64,000 nt of DNA from the NCBI GenBank assembly GCA_037957365.1, contig JARHVA010000460.1:124001-188000 (forward strand), in the 5' to 3' direction. Under the pieces are notes generated by a model. The model was given only the letters and a program-made list of their open reading frames with translations. It was not told the DNA's origin and made no database searches. The position numbers were made by a program, and so were the translations under genes. Shown one piece after another: positions 1-8,964 of this stretch. Every line of letters begins with the position of its first letter. Position 1 is the stretch's first letter. Source of the stretch: Torreya grandis (lineage: Eukaryota; Streptophyta; Pinopsida; Cupressales; Taxaceae).

Positions 1-927
1 TTTGAAAACCTTTGTTGAAAAATAATCATCTCTTCCTCTTAAGAAGATATGCACTAAAAATGGGGGGGAATATGACAGTAATTCTTTTCATGATTTTTGT
101 ATTGAGTATGAGATACAACACCAGTTCACTATACCACACACTCCTCAACAAAATGGTGTAGCAGAGAGGAAAAATTGAACATTGAAAGAGATGGCTAATT
201 GTATGATTCACTCTAAAAATTTGGGTCCACAATATTGGGCTGAAGCTATAAATTGTGCAAACTACATTCAAAACTATATGCCTCACAAAGATGTGCAAAA
301 TATGACACCTGAAGAAGCTTGGTCTGGGATCAAGACTGATATTTCAGCTTTTTGCATCTTTAGGAGTCAAGCATGGGCATTTGTTCCTAATGACAAATGT
401 AAAGCATTGGAGAAGAAAAGCCAACCACTCATTTTTTTTTGGCTATTGTGAAGATGTAAAAGCCTACCATCTTTTTGATCTTGTCACACATGATGTGTTG
501 TTTCGATGAGATGTTCAGGTTGATGAGCTTCCCACTCCATAAGAGTGTACATCTAGTTCTTCTTCTTCCCCTCCTTCTACTGAGGATAGTGAGGATTTGA
601 TTTATATTGTTGATGATGATGATGTTACACTTGTTTAGCCACCATATCCATCTTCTTCACCACCTTTGCCCAAGCGGGCAAAGAGCACTCTACAGGTAGC
701 TAGTTCTTTCATTGGTGATCCATCTGGTTCTCATCGTACTCACTCACAGACATCTGGTGTTGCTCTTTTGGGACAAGCTTGTACAGATGATCTAGTGTTA
801 TTTTTTGAGGCCATTGGTATACCCGAGTGGGATGTTGCAATATATGATGAGTATTATTCATTGATGAAGAATGATATTTGGGATCTTGTCCCTCTTCCTA
901 AGGGAAGAAAACTTGTAAAATGTATAT
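1..927 (+). pseudogene. Outer Ty1/copia element, integrase C-terminal half to start of RT (interrupted)
   Basis: Degenerate copia pol reading left to right. The integrase core end is visible (NGGEY-like motif near 60-80, then a PHTPQQNGVAERKN-like stretch near 138-175), followed by the usual post-core stretch (KEMANCMIHS, EEAWSG, then a GYCEDVKAYHLFD-like stretch near 440-480). A serine- and proline-rich spacer (about 550-720) leads to the first RT motif (NDIWDLVPLPKGRKLVKC, 871-922). There it stops, because another element is inserted at 928. The same protein resumes at 6486 with KWVYRTK, so the gene was once continuous. Stops (several TAG) and frameshifts show it is dead. The 5' LTR, gag and protease lie outside the window. 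Confidence 0.88.
923..927. repeat. Target-site duplication, left copy (TATAT)
   Basis: Five bases next to the left LTR of the inserted copia element. The right copy at 6486-6490 reads TAAAT. One mismatch is expected for an old insertion. The right copy fits the host reading frame (codon AAA for Lys in KCKWVY), so TAAAT is probably the ancestral target. Confidence 0.8.
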
Positions 928-1578
928 TGTTGAGGTGTGGAGCTAAAAGCTTCACGGATGAGCAAATTGCAAGGTTCTATATTTACACAGTCACCGATGT
1001 CGGTCAAGGATCGACTGGAGGCTGTCGATGTCGGTTATGTATCGGCTAACATCAGTCATGTACAGGCAGACAGGGACCAATGTCAGTCACCTGTGTGTTC
1101 TAGAAGTCTATTTTCATGGGATGAATGGAATGTTTGCATGATAAGATTAAGTGTTAGTCTTGAGTCTGTGTCTCTATCTTTAGTAGGAATGTTTTGAGCC
1201 TTTGATTAGGAGGTGTATCTAATGGTTGTGAATGCATAGCTCATGATCCCTAATTCTATATAATGGGGATAGATCTTCATAGCTTGTAAGTTGTAAGATG
1301 AGGAAAAGGGTGTAGACAATTCAAGTAGCTGAATTGTGTTTGTAATTGTGGGAGAGAGAACTCTTGAGGGAAAGAGATCTGTAAATCTGAGAGGTGTGAG
1401 AAGAAAGAGAGATTTATTCAATTGTATTTTCTTCTAAAAGAGTTTAATACAAGTTTTCATTGTTTCTTGTATCTCTTATTCTTTTTTGATTTTGATTTCT
1501 AGTTACTTTCAATTCTGGTTTAATTTCGTGTTTAGTTGCTTACAAAAGTAATCAATTGTTCTTGTTAAGATCCTGACA
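928..1578 (+). repeat. 5' LTR of nested copia element
   Basis: Starts TGTTGAGG and ends CCTGACA, with a 651-bp partner at 5835-6485. A cluster of GATGTCGGTC-like repeats lies 65 to 165 bp from the LTR start (about 993-1090). A TATA-like TATATAATGG stretch at about 1257-1267 could be the element promoter. The last 150 bp is T-rich, as in R/U5 regions. Confidence 0.94.
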
Positions 1579-1580
1579 AG

Positions 1581-1592
1581 TGGTATCAGAGC
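1581..1592 (+). other. Primer binding site (initiator tRNA-Met type)
   Basis: TGGTATCAGAGC, two bases after the LTR end, is the usual plant copia primer site complementary to the 3' end of initiator methionine tRNA. It is intact. Confidence 0.93.
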
Positions 1593-1724
1593 CAGGTTCA
1601 CCAAGTGATACCATAGATAAGTGGTATCAAAACTTGGGTTCACTAACAGGTGGTTTCAGATCTATTTAGTGTGTGTTGATTACAGGTCACTCATAGGGGT
1701 TTCTATTTGAGTAGGAGTATAGCA

Positions 1725-2476
1725 ATGACAGAAGAAAGTAAACTAAGAATGGAGAAGTTTAATGGCAAGAATTATCAATTATAGAGGATACAAATAGAAG
1801 ATTATCTATATCAGAAAGATCTATAATTACCGTTGGGTGGGGTTTCAAGCAAGCCCACAGATATGCAAGATGAAGAATGAAATGTTCTTGATAGAAAGGC
1901 TCTGGGATCCATAAGGTTGAGCCTGGCATCTTCTCTGATTTCCAACTTGTCACAGGCAAAGACAATGGTAGAGTTGATGGATACTTTGGCAAATTTATAT
2001 GAAAAGCCCTCAGCTTCAAATAAGGTATATCTTATGAAGCAATTATTTAATTTACAAATGTAGGAAGGTGGATCTGTATCTAGTCATCTTAATGATTTCC
2101 ATGCAATAGTAAATCAATTAAATTCAGTCAAAATAGTTTTTGATGATGAAATTAAGGCTCTCTTAATTTTATGCTCTTTGCCTGAAAGTTGGCATAGTTT
2201 GGTAATGGCAGTTAGTAATACTGCATTTGCTTCAAATATCTTGAAAGTAGATGATGTTGTTAGTGTAATCTTGAATGAGGAAACTCGTAGGAAAAGCACA
2301 GGAGAATCATCAGGTAATGCTTTAAGTATTGAAAGCAGGGAAGGCAAAAAGAGAAGGGAAAGCAAGGGAGATCAAGGTCTAAGTCAAAGATGAGAAGAAG
2401 ATCCAAATCTAGAAATGGAAGAAGAATAACCTGCTAGAATTGTAGAAAGATAGGGCATACAAGGAAAGATTGTTGG
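1725..2476 (+). pseudogene. copia gag (nucleocapsid polyprotein), degenerate
   Basis: Begins at the ATG at 1725 (MTEESKLRMEKFNGKNYQ), a typical copia gag N-terminus. A UBN2/retrotrans_gag-like body follows, with recognisable stretches [13 protein letters not shown] (about 2080-2125) and [14 protein letters not shown] (about 2170-2215). A CCHC zinc knuckle lies at about 2431-2472: CysX2CysX4HisX4Cys is readable, with a TAG at the residue after the first Cys where Trp is usual. At least two further TAG codons sit at expected Trp or Gln positions, and the frame shifts before the zinc knuckle. In life this protein would package element RNA. Confidence 0.86.
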
Positions 2477-3229
2477 TTGCTAGTTAAAGAAGAAAATCAA
2501 CATGAAGGTAAAGAAGAAGCAAAAGTTGTAGGTATTGTTGCACAATATGCTCTTGTACTTTATTTGGATAATAGAATAGAATCTTGGGTTGTAGATTTTG
2601 GTGCCTCTTTTCATGCAACCCCAAATAGAGAATTTTTTAATGATTATGTGCAGGGAGATTTTGAAAAAGTCTATTTAGGGGATGATGAGCCTTGTAAAAT
2701 TGTTGGCAAAGGAAAAGTGCAGTTGAAATTGTACAATGGCAACACATGGGTGTTGAGGGATGTCATGCATGTACCCATCCTAAAGAGGAATCTGATTTCT
2801 ATAGGAAAGTTGGGGGATGAGGGTTGCACAGTAACTCTCACAGCTGAATCTTGGAACGTTTCCAAAGGTGCACTTGTATTAGCCAGAGGTAAGAAAGAAG
2901 GTACTCTCTATTTATGTAATTATATTACTGATTATTCTCCTTCTGTATTATCTACTTTAGATGTAGATGCAAAGTTGTGGCACTATAGGCTCGGCCACAT
3001 GAGTGAGAAGGGAATGAAAGTTCTTAATTCAAAAGGTAAGCTTTCAGATTTGAAAAGCATAGATCTAGATTTTTGTGAATATTGTATTTTTGGAAAGCAG
3101 AAGAGAGTGAGGTTTCTCAAAATTGGGCCAACAAGGAGGAGCACAAGTTGGAGCTTGTTCAATAGACGTGTGGGGACCAGCTTAAGTAGCTTCTATTGGA
3201 GAATCATAGTATTTTGTTACTTTCATTGA
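2477..3229 (+). pseudogene. copia aspartic protease and GAG-pre-integrase domain
   Basis: A 250-codon open stretch at the start of pol. The protease active site is readable at about 2588-2615 as WVVDFGASFHAT. The usual DSGAS/DTGAS loop has Phe at the second position, so the catalytic loop is mutated. The flap and core follow (YLGDDEPCKIVGKGKV, then RDVMHVPILKRNLIS). The GAG-pre-integrase zinc-binding domain is readable at 2970-3110 (LWHYRLGHMSEKGM, then CEYCIFGKQKRVRF). After about 3130 the true integrase continues in another frame, so the last 30 residues of this frame are not genuine. Confidence 0.88.
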
Positions 3230-3945
3230 TGATGTTACAAGAAAGGTATGGATCTACTATATAAAGAATAAATCTGATGTATTTGACACGTTTAAAAAAT
3301 GGAAAGCTTTAGTTGAGAATAAAATATGTATGAGATTAAAGTGCCTTAGATCTGACAATGGTGGTGAGTACTGAAACAATAAATTTGAAAGTTACTATTC
3401 TATGAATGGAATACGTAGGCAAAGGACAGTTCTAAGGACACCTCAGCAAAATAGAGTTGTTGAAAGGATGAATAGAACAATATTGGAGCGTGCATGGAGT
3501 ATGAGGTTGCATGCTGGTTTGCCCTTATAGTTTTGTGCAGAAACTATAGATACTGTGGTATACCTAATTAACAGAGGACCCTCTATTGCTCTAGATGGTG
3601 GAATTCCAAAAGAGGCGTGGATAGGTAAAAAGGTAGATCTTTCATTTCTCAGAGTTTTTGGTTCTAAAGCTTTTGTGCACGTTGATAAAGAAAATAGAAA
3701 GAAGCTGGATGCTAAATCTATGAGGTGCACTTTTATTGGTTATGGCTCTGGATATTTCAAATTTTAGTTGTAGAATTTAGAAACTAACAAAATTATTAGA
3801 AGCCATGATGTTGTTTTTAATGAGAAAGTGATGTACAGTGATCAGCTCAAGAAGCTGAATAATTTTAAGCAGGGCAATGGAGATTTGGACGAGATTGTGA
3901 TCCAAAATGAGCTCATGGGAAATCACTTCTAGAAAAACATAGACA
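3130..3945 (+). pseudogene. copia integrase core and C-terminal part
   Basis: Integrase reading resumes in a shifted frame at about 3140 (ELVHSIDVWGP-like). Then come YFVTFIDDVTRKVWIYYIKN (3211-3270), the catalytic-Asp region LRSDNGGEY (3349-3372) and TPQQNRVVERMNRT (3440-3480). The downstream stretch at 3555-3767 (GGIPKEAWIGKKVDLSFLRVFG) is the conserved copia region after the core. TAG replaces Trp or Gln at several places (for example near 3528 and 3765). It lies upstream of the heptad-repeat spacer at 3946. Confidence 0.87.
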
Positions 3946-4041
3946 CTGACGTCGGTCAAAGAGGAACCGATGTCGGTTAGGCAAGAGCTGACGTTGGTCA
4001 GGGAGGAACTGACGTCAGTTAGGTGGAACCGATGTCGATCA
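3946..4041 (+). repeat. 21-bp tandem array of GACGTCGGTC-type units, in frame as a 7-residue repeat
   Basis: Five units start at 3946, 3967, 3988, 4009 and 4029, spaced 21, 21, 21 and 20 bp. Each has a conserved 13-bp core (consensus CYGAYGTCGGTYA) followed by a purine-rich 8-bp linker. One frame is open through the array and encodes repeats of the type E-E-L-T-S-V-R; two units carry TAG in the next frame. The unit contains GACGTC or its CpG-decay form GATGTC. The same core occurs in this element's LTRs (993-1090, 5900-5995) and in the solo LTR at 50816-50927. It lies in the poorly conserved spacer between integrase and RT. Confidence 0.85.
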
Positions 4042-5060
4042 GGTACAGACTTGGAGATGATCAAGATCGGTCACTGACAGAGAATTTGGGCAGATAACAA
4101 GTAGTGAATGAGTCTCATACGCCCTTGAGGAGGTCAGAAAAGGTAAGTAAACTTCTAATTCAATATTCCCCTTCATTATTCTACTTATTACTCACTGATA
4201 GTGGAGAACCAGAGAGTTTTGATGAAGCAATGTAGGTAGAAACCCAAAAATAGTGGGAGCTTGGCATGAATGAGGAGATTGATTCCTTAGAAGAGAACCA
4301 AACATGGGATTTGGTTGAGTTGCCAGCCGGTAAGAGAGCACTAAAAAGCAAATGGGTTTACAAATTAAAGGAAGGTGAGAATGGACAAATGAGACATAAG
4401 GCCAGGTTGGTAGTAAAGGGATTTGTACAGAAACTAGGTATTGATTTTGGTGAAATTTTTTCTCCTGTAGTAAAAATGACTTCTATTCGGATTGTATTGT
4501 CTTTAGTTGCTATTGAAGATTTGCATCTTGAGTAGCTTGATGTTAAGACAACATTTCTTCATGGAGATTTAGATGAAGAAATATATATGGAACAGCCAGA
4601 AGGGTTTGAGGTCAAAGGTAAGGAGAAGCTTATGTGCAGGTTGCAGAAGAGCTTATATGGTCTTAAGTAGGCTCCTAGACAATGGTATTTTAGGTTTGAT
4701 AGGTTTATGGCTGAGCATGGCTTTAGCAGATGTCAATCTGACCATTGTGTTTATTTTAAGAGATTGGATAATGGTATATATATATTATCCTATTATTGTA
4801 TGTAGATGATATGCTTGTTACAGGTTCAAACATGTAGGATATTTTTGAGCTTAAGGTAAAATTAGCTCACACATTTTCCATGAAGGATTTGGGAGCAGCA
4901 AAGAAAATCCTTGGCATGAGTATTAAGAGAGACAGGAAAAATCATAGGTTGATTTTGTCTCAATAGGATTATGTGAACAAGGTGTTGGAGAGGTTCAATA
5001 TGCAGGATGCAAAACTGGTAAGCACACCTATGGCTAAACACTTGAAGTTGAGCAAAGAAC
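4042..5060 (+). pseudogene. copia reverse transcriptase
   Basis: The RT domain starts with MNEEIDSLEENQTWDLVELP (4266) and KSKWVYKLKEGE. It continues through RHKARLVVKGF, the FSPVVKMTSIRIVLSL stretch, [18 protein letters not shown] (about 4539-4590) and SLYGLK-TAG-APRQWY (about 4651-4687). The catalytic YVDD box is intact at the DNA level (YVDDMLVTGSN, about 4796-4830) but out of frame with the preceding part. Two TAG codons replace Gln at conserved positions (near 4533 and 4668). A DLGAAKKILGMSI-like stretch follows at 4888-4925. Non-functional as it stands. Confidence 0.9.
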
Positions 5061-5761
5061 AGTGTCCTAAATCACATGATGAGGTAGAGTACATGAGTAG
5101 AGTTCCATATGCTTCCATAGTTGGGAGATTGATGTATGTAATGGTATGTACTAGACTTGATATTGCCCAAGTAGTGGGAGTTGTCAGTAAGTTTATGGCC
5201 AATCCAAGGAAGGAACACTGGAAAGTAGTTCAATGGATTCTCAGATATCTGAGAGGGACCAACAGTAGGCATTTATGCTATGGAGGGTCAAACACTTATC
5301 TACATGGATATGTAGATTCAGATATGGTAGGTGACTTGGATGGCAGGAGAAGAACCACAGGATATGTGTTCACTATTGGTGGAATGGCGGTTAGCTAGAT
5401 TTCAAAGTTGCAAAAGGTTGTTGCCTTGTCTACTACAGAGGCAAAGTACATTGCAGTCACAGAGGCTAGCAAAGAGATGATATGGATGACACGATTCATG
5501 GAAGAGTTAGGAAAGGAGAAAGAGAGTTATATATTGTATAGTGACAGTCAAAGTGCAATTCATTTGGCAAATAATTTAGCCTTTCATTCAAGAACCAAAC
5601 ATATACAGCTTAGGTACCACTTCATTAGACAGGGATTGGAGGATGGCGAGTTGAAGCTAGAAAAGATTCATACGGATGAGAACCCTACTGATATGCTAAC
5701 AAAGCTAGTAACAAAGGAGAAGTTGAATCTTCATTCAACTTTTGTTGGTTTTCAAGATTGA
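4973..5761 (+). pseudogene. copia RT connection and RNase H domain, end of pol
   Basis: Starts in the RT thumb/connection (KVLERFNMQDAKLVSTPMAKH, then VPYASIVGRLMYVMVC at about 5101-5150). It enters RNase H at GYVDSDMVGDLDGRRRTTGYV (about 5308-5370). After a TAG at Trp (about 5396) it continues with SKLQKVVALSTTEAKYIAVTEA (5401-5465) and the YSDSQSAIHLANN motif (about 5537-5575). The catalytic Asp and Glu residues of the copia RNase H appear present. The C-terminus TDMLTKLVTKEKLNLHSTFVGF ends at the TGA at 5759-5761. Apart from the TAG, this is the best preserved part of the element. Confidence 0.9.
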
Positions 5762-5818
5762 GCTTGAAGATGGAGAAGCTAGAAGATGTTGTTGTACAGG
5801 TACAGGTGCAGCTGTTTA

Positions 5819-5834
5819 TCTCCAAGTGGGAGAT
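5819..5834 (+). other. Polypurine tract
   Basis: TCTCCAAGTGGGAGAT ends directly at the 3' LTR start. AAGTGGGAGATTGTTG is the usual plant copia PPT/LTR junction. Confidence 0.85.
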
Positions 5835-6485
5835 TATTGAGGTGTGGAGCTAAAAGCTTCACAGATGAGCAAATTGCAAGGTTTTGTATTTACACAGTCA
5901 CTGACATCAGTCAGGGATCGACTAGAGGCTATCGATGTCGGTTATGTATCAAAAGATGTCGGTCATGTGTAGGCAGATAGGGACCAACGTTGGTCACCTG
6001 TGCGTTCCAAAAGTCTATTTTCATGGGATGAATGGAATGTTTGCATGATAAGATTAAGTGTTAGTCTTGAGTCTATGTCTCTATCTTTAGTAGGAATGTT
6101 TTGAGCCTTTGATTAGGAGGTGTATCTAATGGTTGTGAATGCATAGCTCATGATCCCTAATTATATATAATGGGGATAGATCTTCATAGCTTGTAAGTTG
6201 TAAGATGAGGAAAAAGGTGTAGACAATTCAAGTAGCTGAATTGTGTTTGTAATTATGTGAGAGAAAACTCTTGAGGGAAAGAGATCTATACATCTAAGAG
6301 GTGTGAGAAGAAAGAGAGATTTATTCAATTGTATTTCCTTCTGAAAGAGTTTAATACAAGTTTTCATTGTTTCTTGTATCTCTTATTCTTTGCTGATTTT
6401 GATTTCTAGTTACTTTCAATTCTGGTTTAATTCCGTGTTTAGTTGCTTGCAAAAGTAATCAATTATTCTTGTTAAGATCCTAACA
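5835..6485 (+). repeat. 3' LTR of nested copia element
   Basis: 651 bp, the same length as the 5' LTR. Its first two bases read TA instead of TG, a G-to-A change. The GACGTC-type repeat cluster lies at about 5900-5995 and is much more diverged from its partner than the rest of the LTR. It ends CCTAACA and is followed by the right target duplication TAAAT. Confidence 0.94.
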
Positions 6486-6490
6486 TAAAT
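6486..6490. repeat. Target-site duplication, right copy (TAAAT)
   Basis: Pairs with TATAT at 923-927. The host RT frame restarts here at Lys-Trp-Val-Tyr. Confidence 0.8.
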
Positions 6491-8011
6491 GGGTCTATAG
6501 GACCAAATATGCTACAAATGGATTAGTAGATAAGTACAAATCTAGATTAGTATCTAGGGGTTTTTCATAGGTTGAAGGGGTTGATTACTCTGAGACCTTT
6601 GCCCCTGTAGTTAAGATGGATTCTATTTAGCTTGTACTCTCTCTTGCTGCTTCACATTCTTGGTCAGTTTTTTAGATGGATGTAAAGAATGATTTCTTAC
6701 ATGGTGATCTCCATGAGGAGATCTATATGGAGAAGCCTCCAAGATTTATGCAGGACTCATCATTCGTTTGTAGACTCCGTTGTTCTCTTTATGGCCTTAA
6801 ACAAGCTCCTAGAGCTTGGTACAAGAAGATGGATAGTTTTCTTTTGAGTTCTAGTTTTATTTGTTGTGAGTTAGATCACAATGTATACATCCTAAAGCAA
6901 TGTGAGGAGCTTGTCATATTGGTTTTGTTTGTTGATGATCTTATCCTCACTGGTAGTTCAGATTCATTGATACATGACATCAAGGACAAGTTGGAAGATA
7001 GGTTTGATATGACAGATCTGGGATTTCTACATTATTTTCTTGGTCTTTAAGTTTTTTAGTCTTCTAAGGGCATCTTTATTGGACAACAAAAGTATGCGAC
7101 AAATCTTCTTCATTGATTTGGTATGGCTAATTGTAAGCCTTCCCCCACTCCATATCAGTTAGGTATTGTGTTGTCTGCCACTTGTATGACTCCTCTTGTT
7201 GATCCAACTTTGTATAGGCAACTTGTAGGTAGTCTTTTATACCTAACTCATACCCATCCTGACATCACATTTGCTGTGAACCTTGTCTCTCAGTTCTCAC
7301 ATGAGCTCATGAGAGTCATTGGTAAGCAACCAAGCATATTTTGTGCTACATCTAGGGCACCACTCACTTGGGTATACATTACACACCATAGAGTTCTACA
7401 CAGCTTGTTGGATACACTGACTTTGATTGGGCTAGTGATGTTGACACTCACAAGTCCACTTACAAATTTGCTTTCACACTTGGTTCAGGTCTAGTTGCTT
7501 GGGCATGTAAAAAGTAGACTGTTATTACATTGTCCTCTACTGAGGCTGAGTATCGAGGTGCTATCAAAGTTAGTTAGGAGACACTTTGGCTTTGACAGTT
7601 GCTTGGAGAGTTTGGCTTCACATAGTAGGGTCCTACTACTCTTTGGTGTGACAACCAAAGTGAGATTGTTATCTCACACAATCTTGTTGAGCATCAGTGG
7701 AAAAAACACATTGAGATTGACATGAACTTCATTTGACATCTTATTCAGGATGGAGTTCTTTCTTTGGAGTTTGTGCCTATAGATGAGTAGATTGTAGACA
7801 TCTTCACTAAACCTTTGGATTCTCCTCGTTATCTTTAGTTGCGAGTGATGCTTGGGATGAAGGAAGTTGTCCTTGGGGGATTTCCCATAAAGTCCTTCTT
7901 TCCTTTATTTTTAATATATTTTGATTGGTTTGTACATGGGTACCTTATCAGGCCTAATAGCCGGGACCCATATTTATTTGTCATTCTCCCTATGTTTTGC
8001 TTAAGGGAGGG
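6486..8011 (+). pseudogene. Outer Ty1/copia element, RT (from KWVY) and RNase H
   Basis: Continuation of the gene broken at 927. RT resumes with KWVYRTKYATNGLVDKYKSR (6487-6545). FAPVVKMDSI and MDVKNDFLHGDLHEEIYMEK follow, then SLYGLKQAPRAWYKKM (6785-6835) and an intact catalytic box LFVDDLILTGSSDS (6926-6970). The connection YRQLVGSLLYLTHTHPDITF is at 7212-7275. RNase H is shifted in frame: TLSSTEAEYRGAIK (about 7527-7570), WCDNQSEIVISHN (about 7645-7685) and IVDIFTKPLDSPRY (about 7790-7830). TAG replaces Gln or Trp repeatedly. A purine-rich AAGGGAGGG (8003-8011) precedes the 3' LTR. It belongs to a different copia family from the element nested in it. Confidence 0.9.
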
Positions 8012-8420
8012 TGTTGTAATAATGAGTATTTAAGCTTACCTATGGATAATAGGGTAAGTTATTTATTACCTAGGGTTAATTTTATTTACCTATGATAATT
8101 TGTTTTATTGTTGAGAATCTCTCAACAATATATTTGTTCATAGTATTTGAAAACAAATAGTTTGTTTTCTCTATTTTGTAAATCACAACAAATAGTTTGT
8201 TGTCATAAAACAAACTATTTTTATTATATATACTTTACAATCTTTGAGAAAATAATGAGAGATTAATGAGAGAATACAGAGAATTTATAGGATTATCACC
8301 TATTTTTTAGGTGTGAGAGAAATATATTTTATTCTTTGCTATATTTGCAAGTTATTTGTTGTGGGTTCTTTCTCCTGGATTGATCCTATGGATCCTGTGT
8401 ATCTCCTATTCATTCTTTCA
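8012..8420 (+). repeat. 3' LTR of outer copia element (right boundary approximate)
   Basis: Begins TGTTGTAATAATG directly after the polypurine tract. A TATA-like stretch lies at about 8223-8231 (TTATATATAC). It contains three inverted repeats (8107-8129, 8152-8166, 8185-8203). The right end is placed at TTCTTTCA (8420) before a TATATATAT run, but the partner LTR is outside the window, so this end is a guess. Confidence 0.65.
8107..8203. repeat. Cluster of short perfect inverted repeats inside the LTR
   Basis: ATTGTTGAGA/TCTCAACAAT arms with a 3-base spacer (8107-8129); AACAAATAGTTTGTT (8152-8166); and the longer ACAACAAATAGTTTGTTGT (8185-8203), with 8-bp arms around TAG. A further AAACAAACTATTT (8208-8220) can pair with either of the last two. 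Confidence 0.8.
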
Positions 8421-8964
8421 TATATATATGAATTTTGAATTTTGAGTTTGGAAAACCTGAAAAATGGAATCAAAAAGTTGGGAAAATAGGAAACATTAGA
8501 TTAGTAGGGTTTGACAATGAAGGATTGAGTTAGCCAAATGTTTAACCCTAAAATATAGAAATGAATCTAGAGATAAAAAATTATTAAATTAGTCTAAACA
8601 TTTAGGAAAAGAAGACTAATATAATAAGAGCATGCCAGTTAATTCAAAACATAGACAATAATTCCTCTAAGTTTATACAGATTTATAATGTGGTTAAATA
8701 TAGAAAATATAGATATTTATATATTGTAATAAATAAATAAATAAATAAATAAATATAATACTTAGTTGGACACTAATGATGATATAGGTATGTAACTATA
8801 ATAGATATATAATGGATTGGCACATAGCATAAGCATAATCAACAAATTCTAAAAATATTATTTTTTGGGCTATAGATTCTACTATTAGATTTGGGATTAT
8901 TACGTCAATGTAGGTGTTAGGCATGATTTTAGGTGTCTAATATGGAATAATGATTATTTTCTAG
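8421..8964. other. Intergenic AT-rich stretch with AAAT microsatellite
   Basis: No coding potential is seen. A short (AAAT)n run lies at about 8730-8757. The stretch separates the copia nest from the gypsy element. Confidence 0.6.

Larger units (their letters stand above)
928..6485 (+). mobile_element. Complete Ty1/copia retrotransposon nested in another copia element (Tnt1/Tork-like)
   Basis: A 5558-bp element with two 651-bp LTRs (928-1578, 5835-6485), a PBS two bases after the 5' LTR, gag, protease, integrase, RT and RNase H in copia order, a polypurine tract touching the 3' LTR, and 5-bp target duplications. The pol sequence resembles the Tnt1/Tork copia lineage (motifs such as RYHFIRQ and TDMLTKLVTKEKL near the C-terminus). 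My hand alignment of the LTRs gives about 45 differences in 651 bp (about 7%), some 39 of them transitions. Every gene carries stops or frameshifts, so the copy is not autonomous today. Confidence 0.95.

Noticed and set aside
1725..7890. Frequent in-frame TAG might suggest stop-codon reassignment or programmed readthrough
   Set aside because: Frameshifts and other stops occur too, and the RLK uses normal TGG and CAG codons. Mutational decay explains it.
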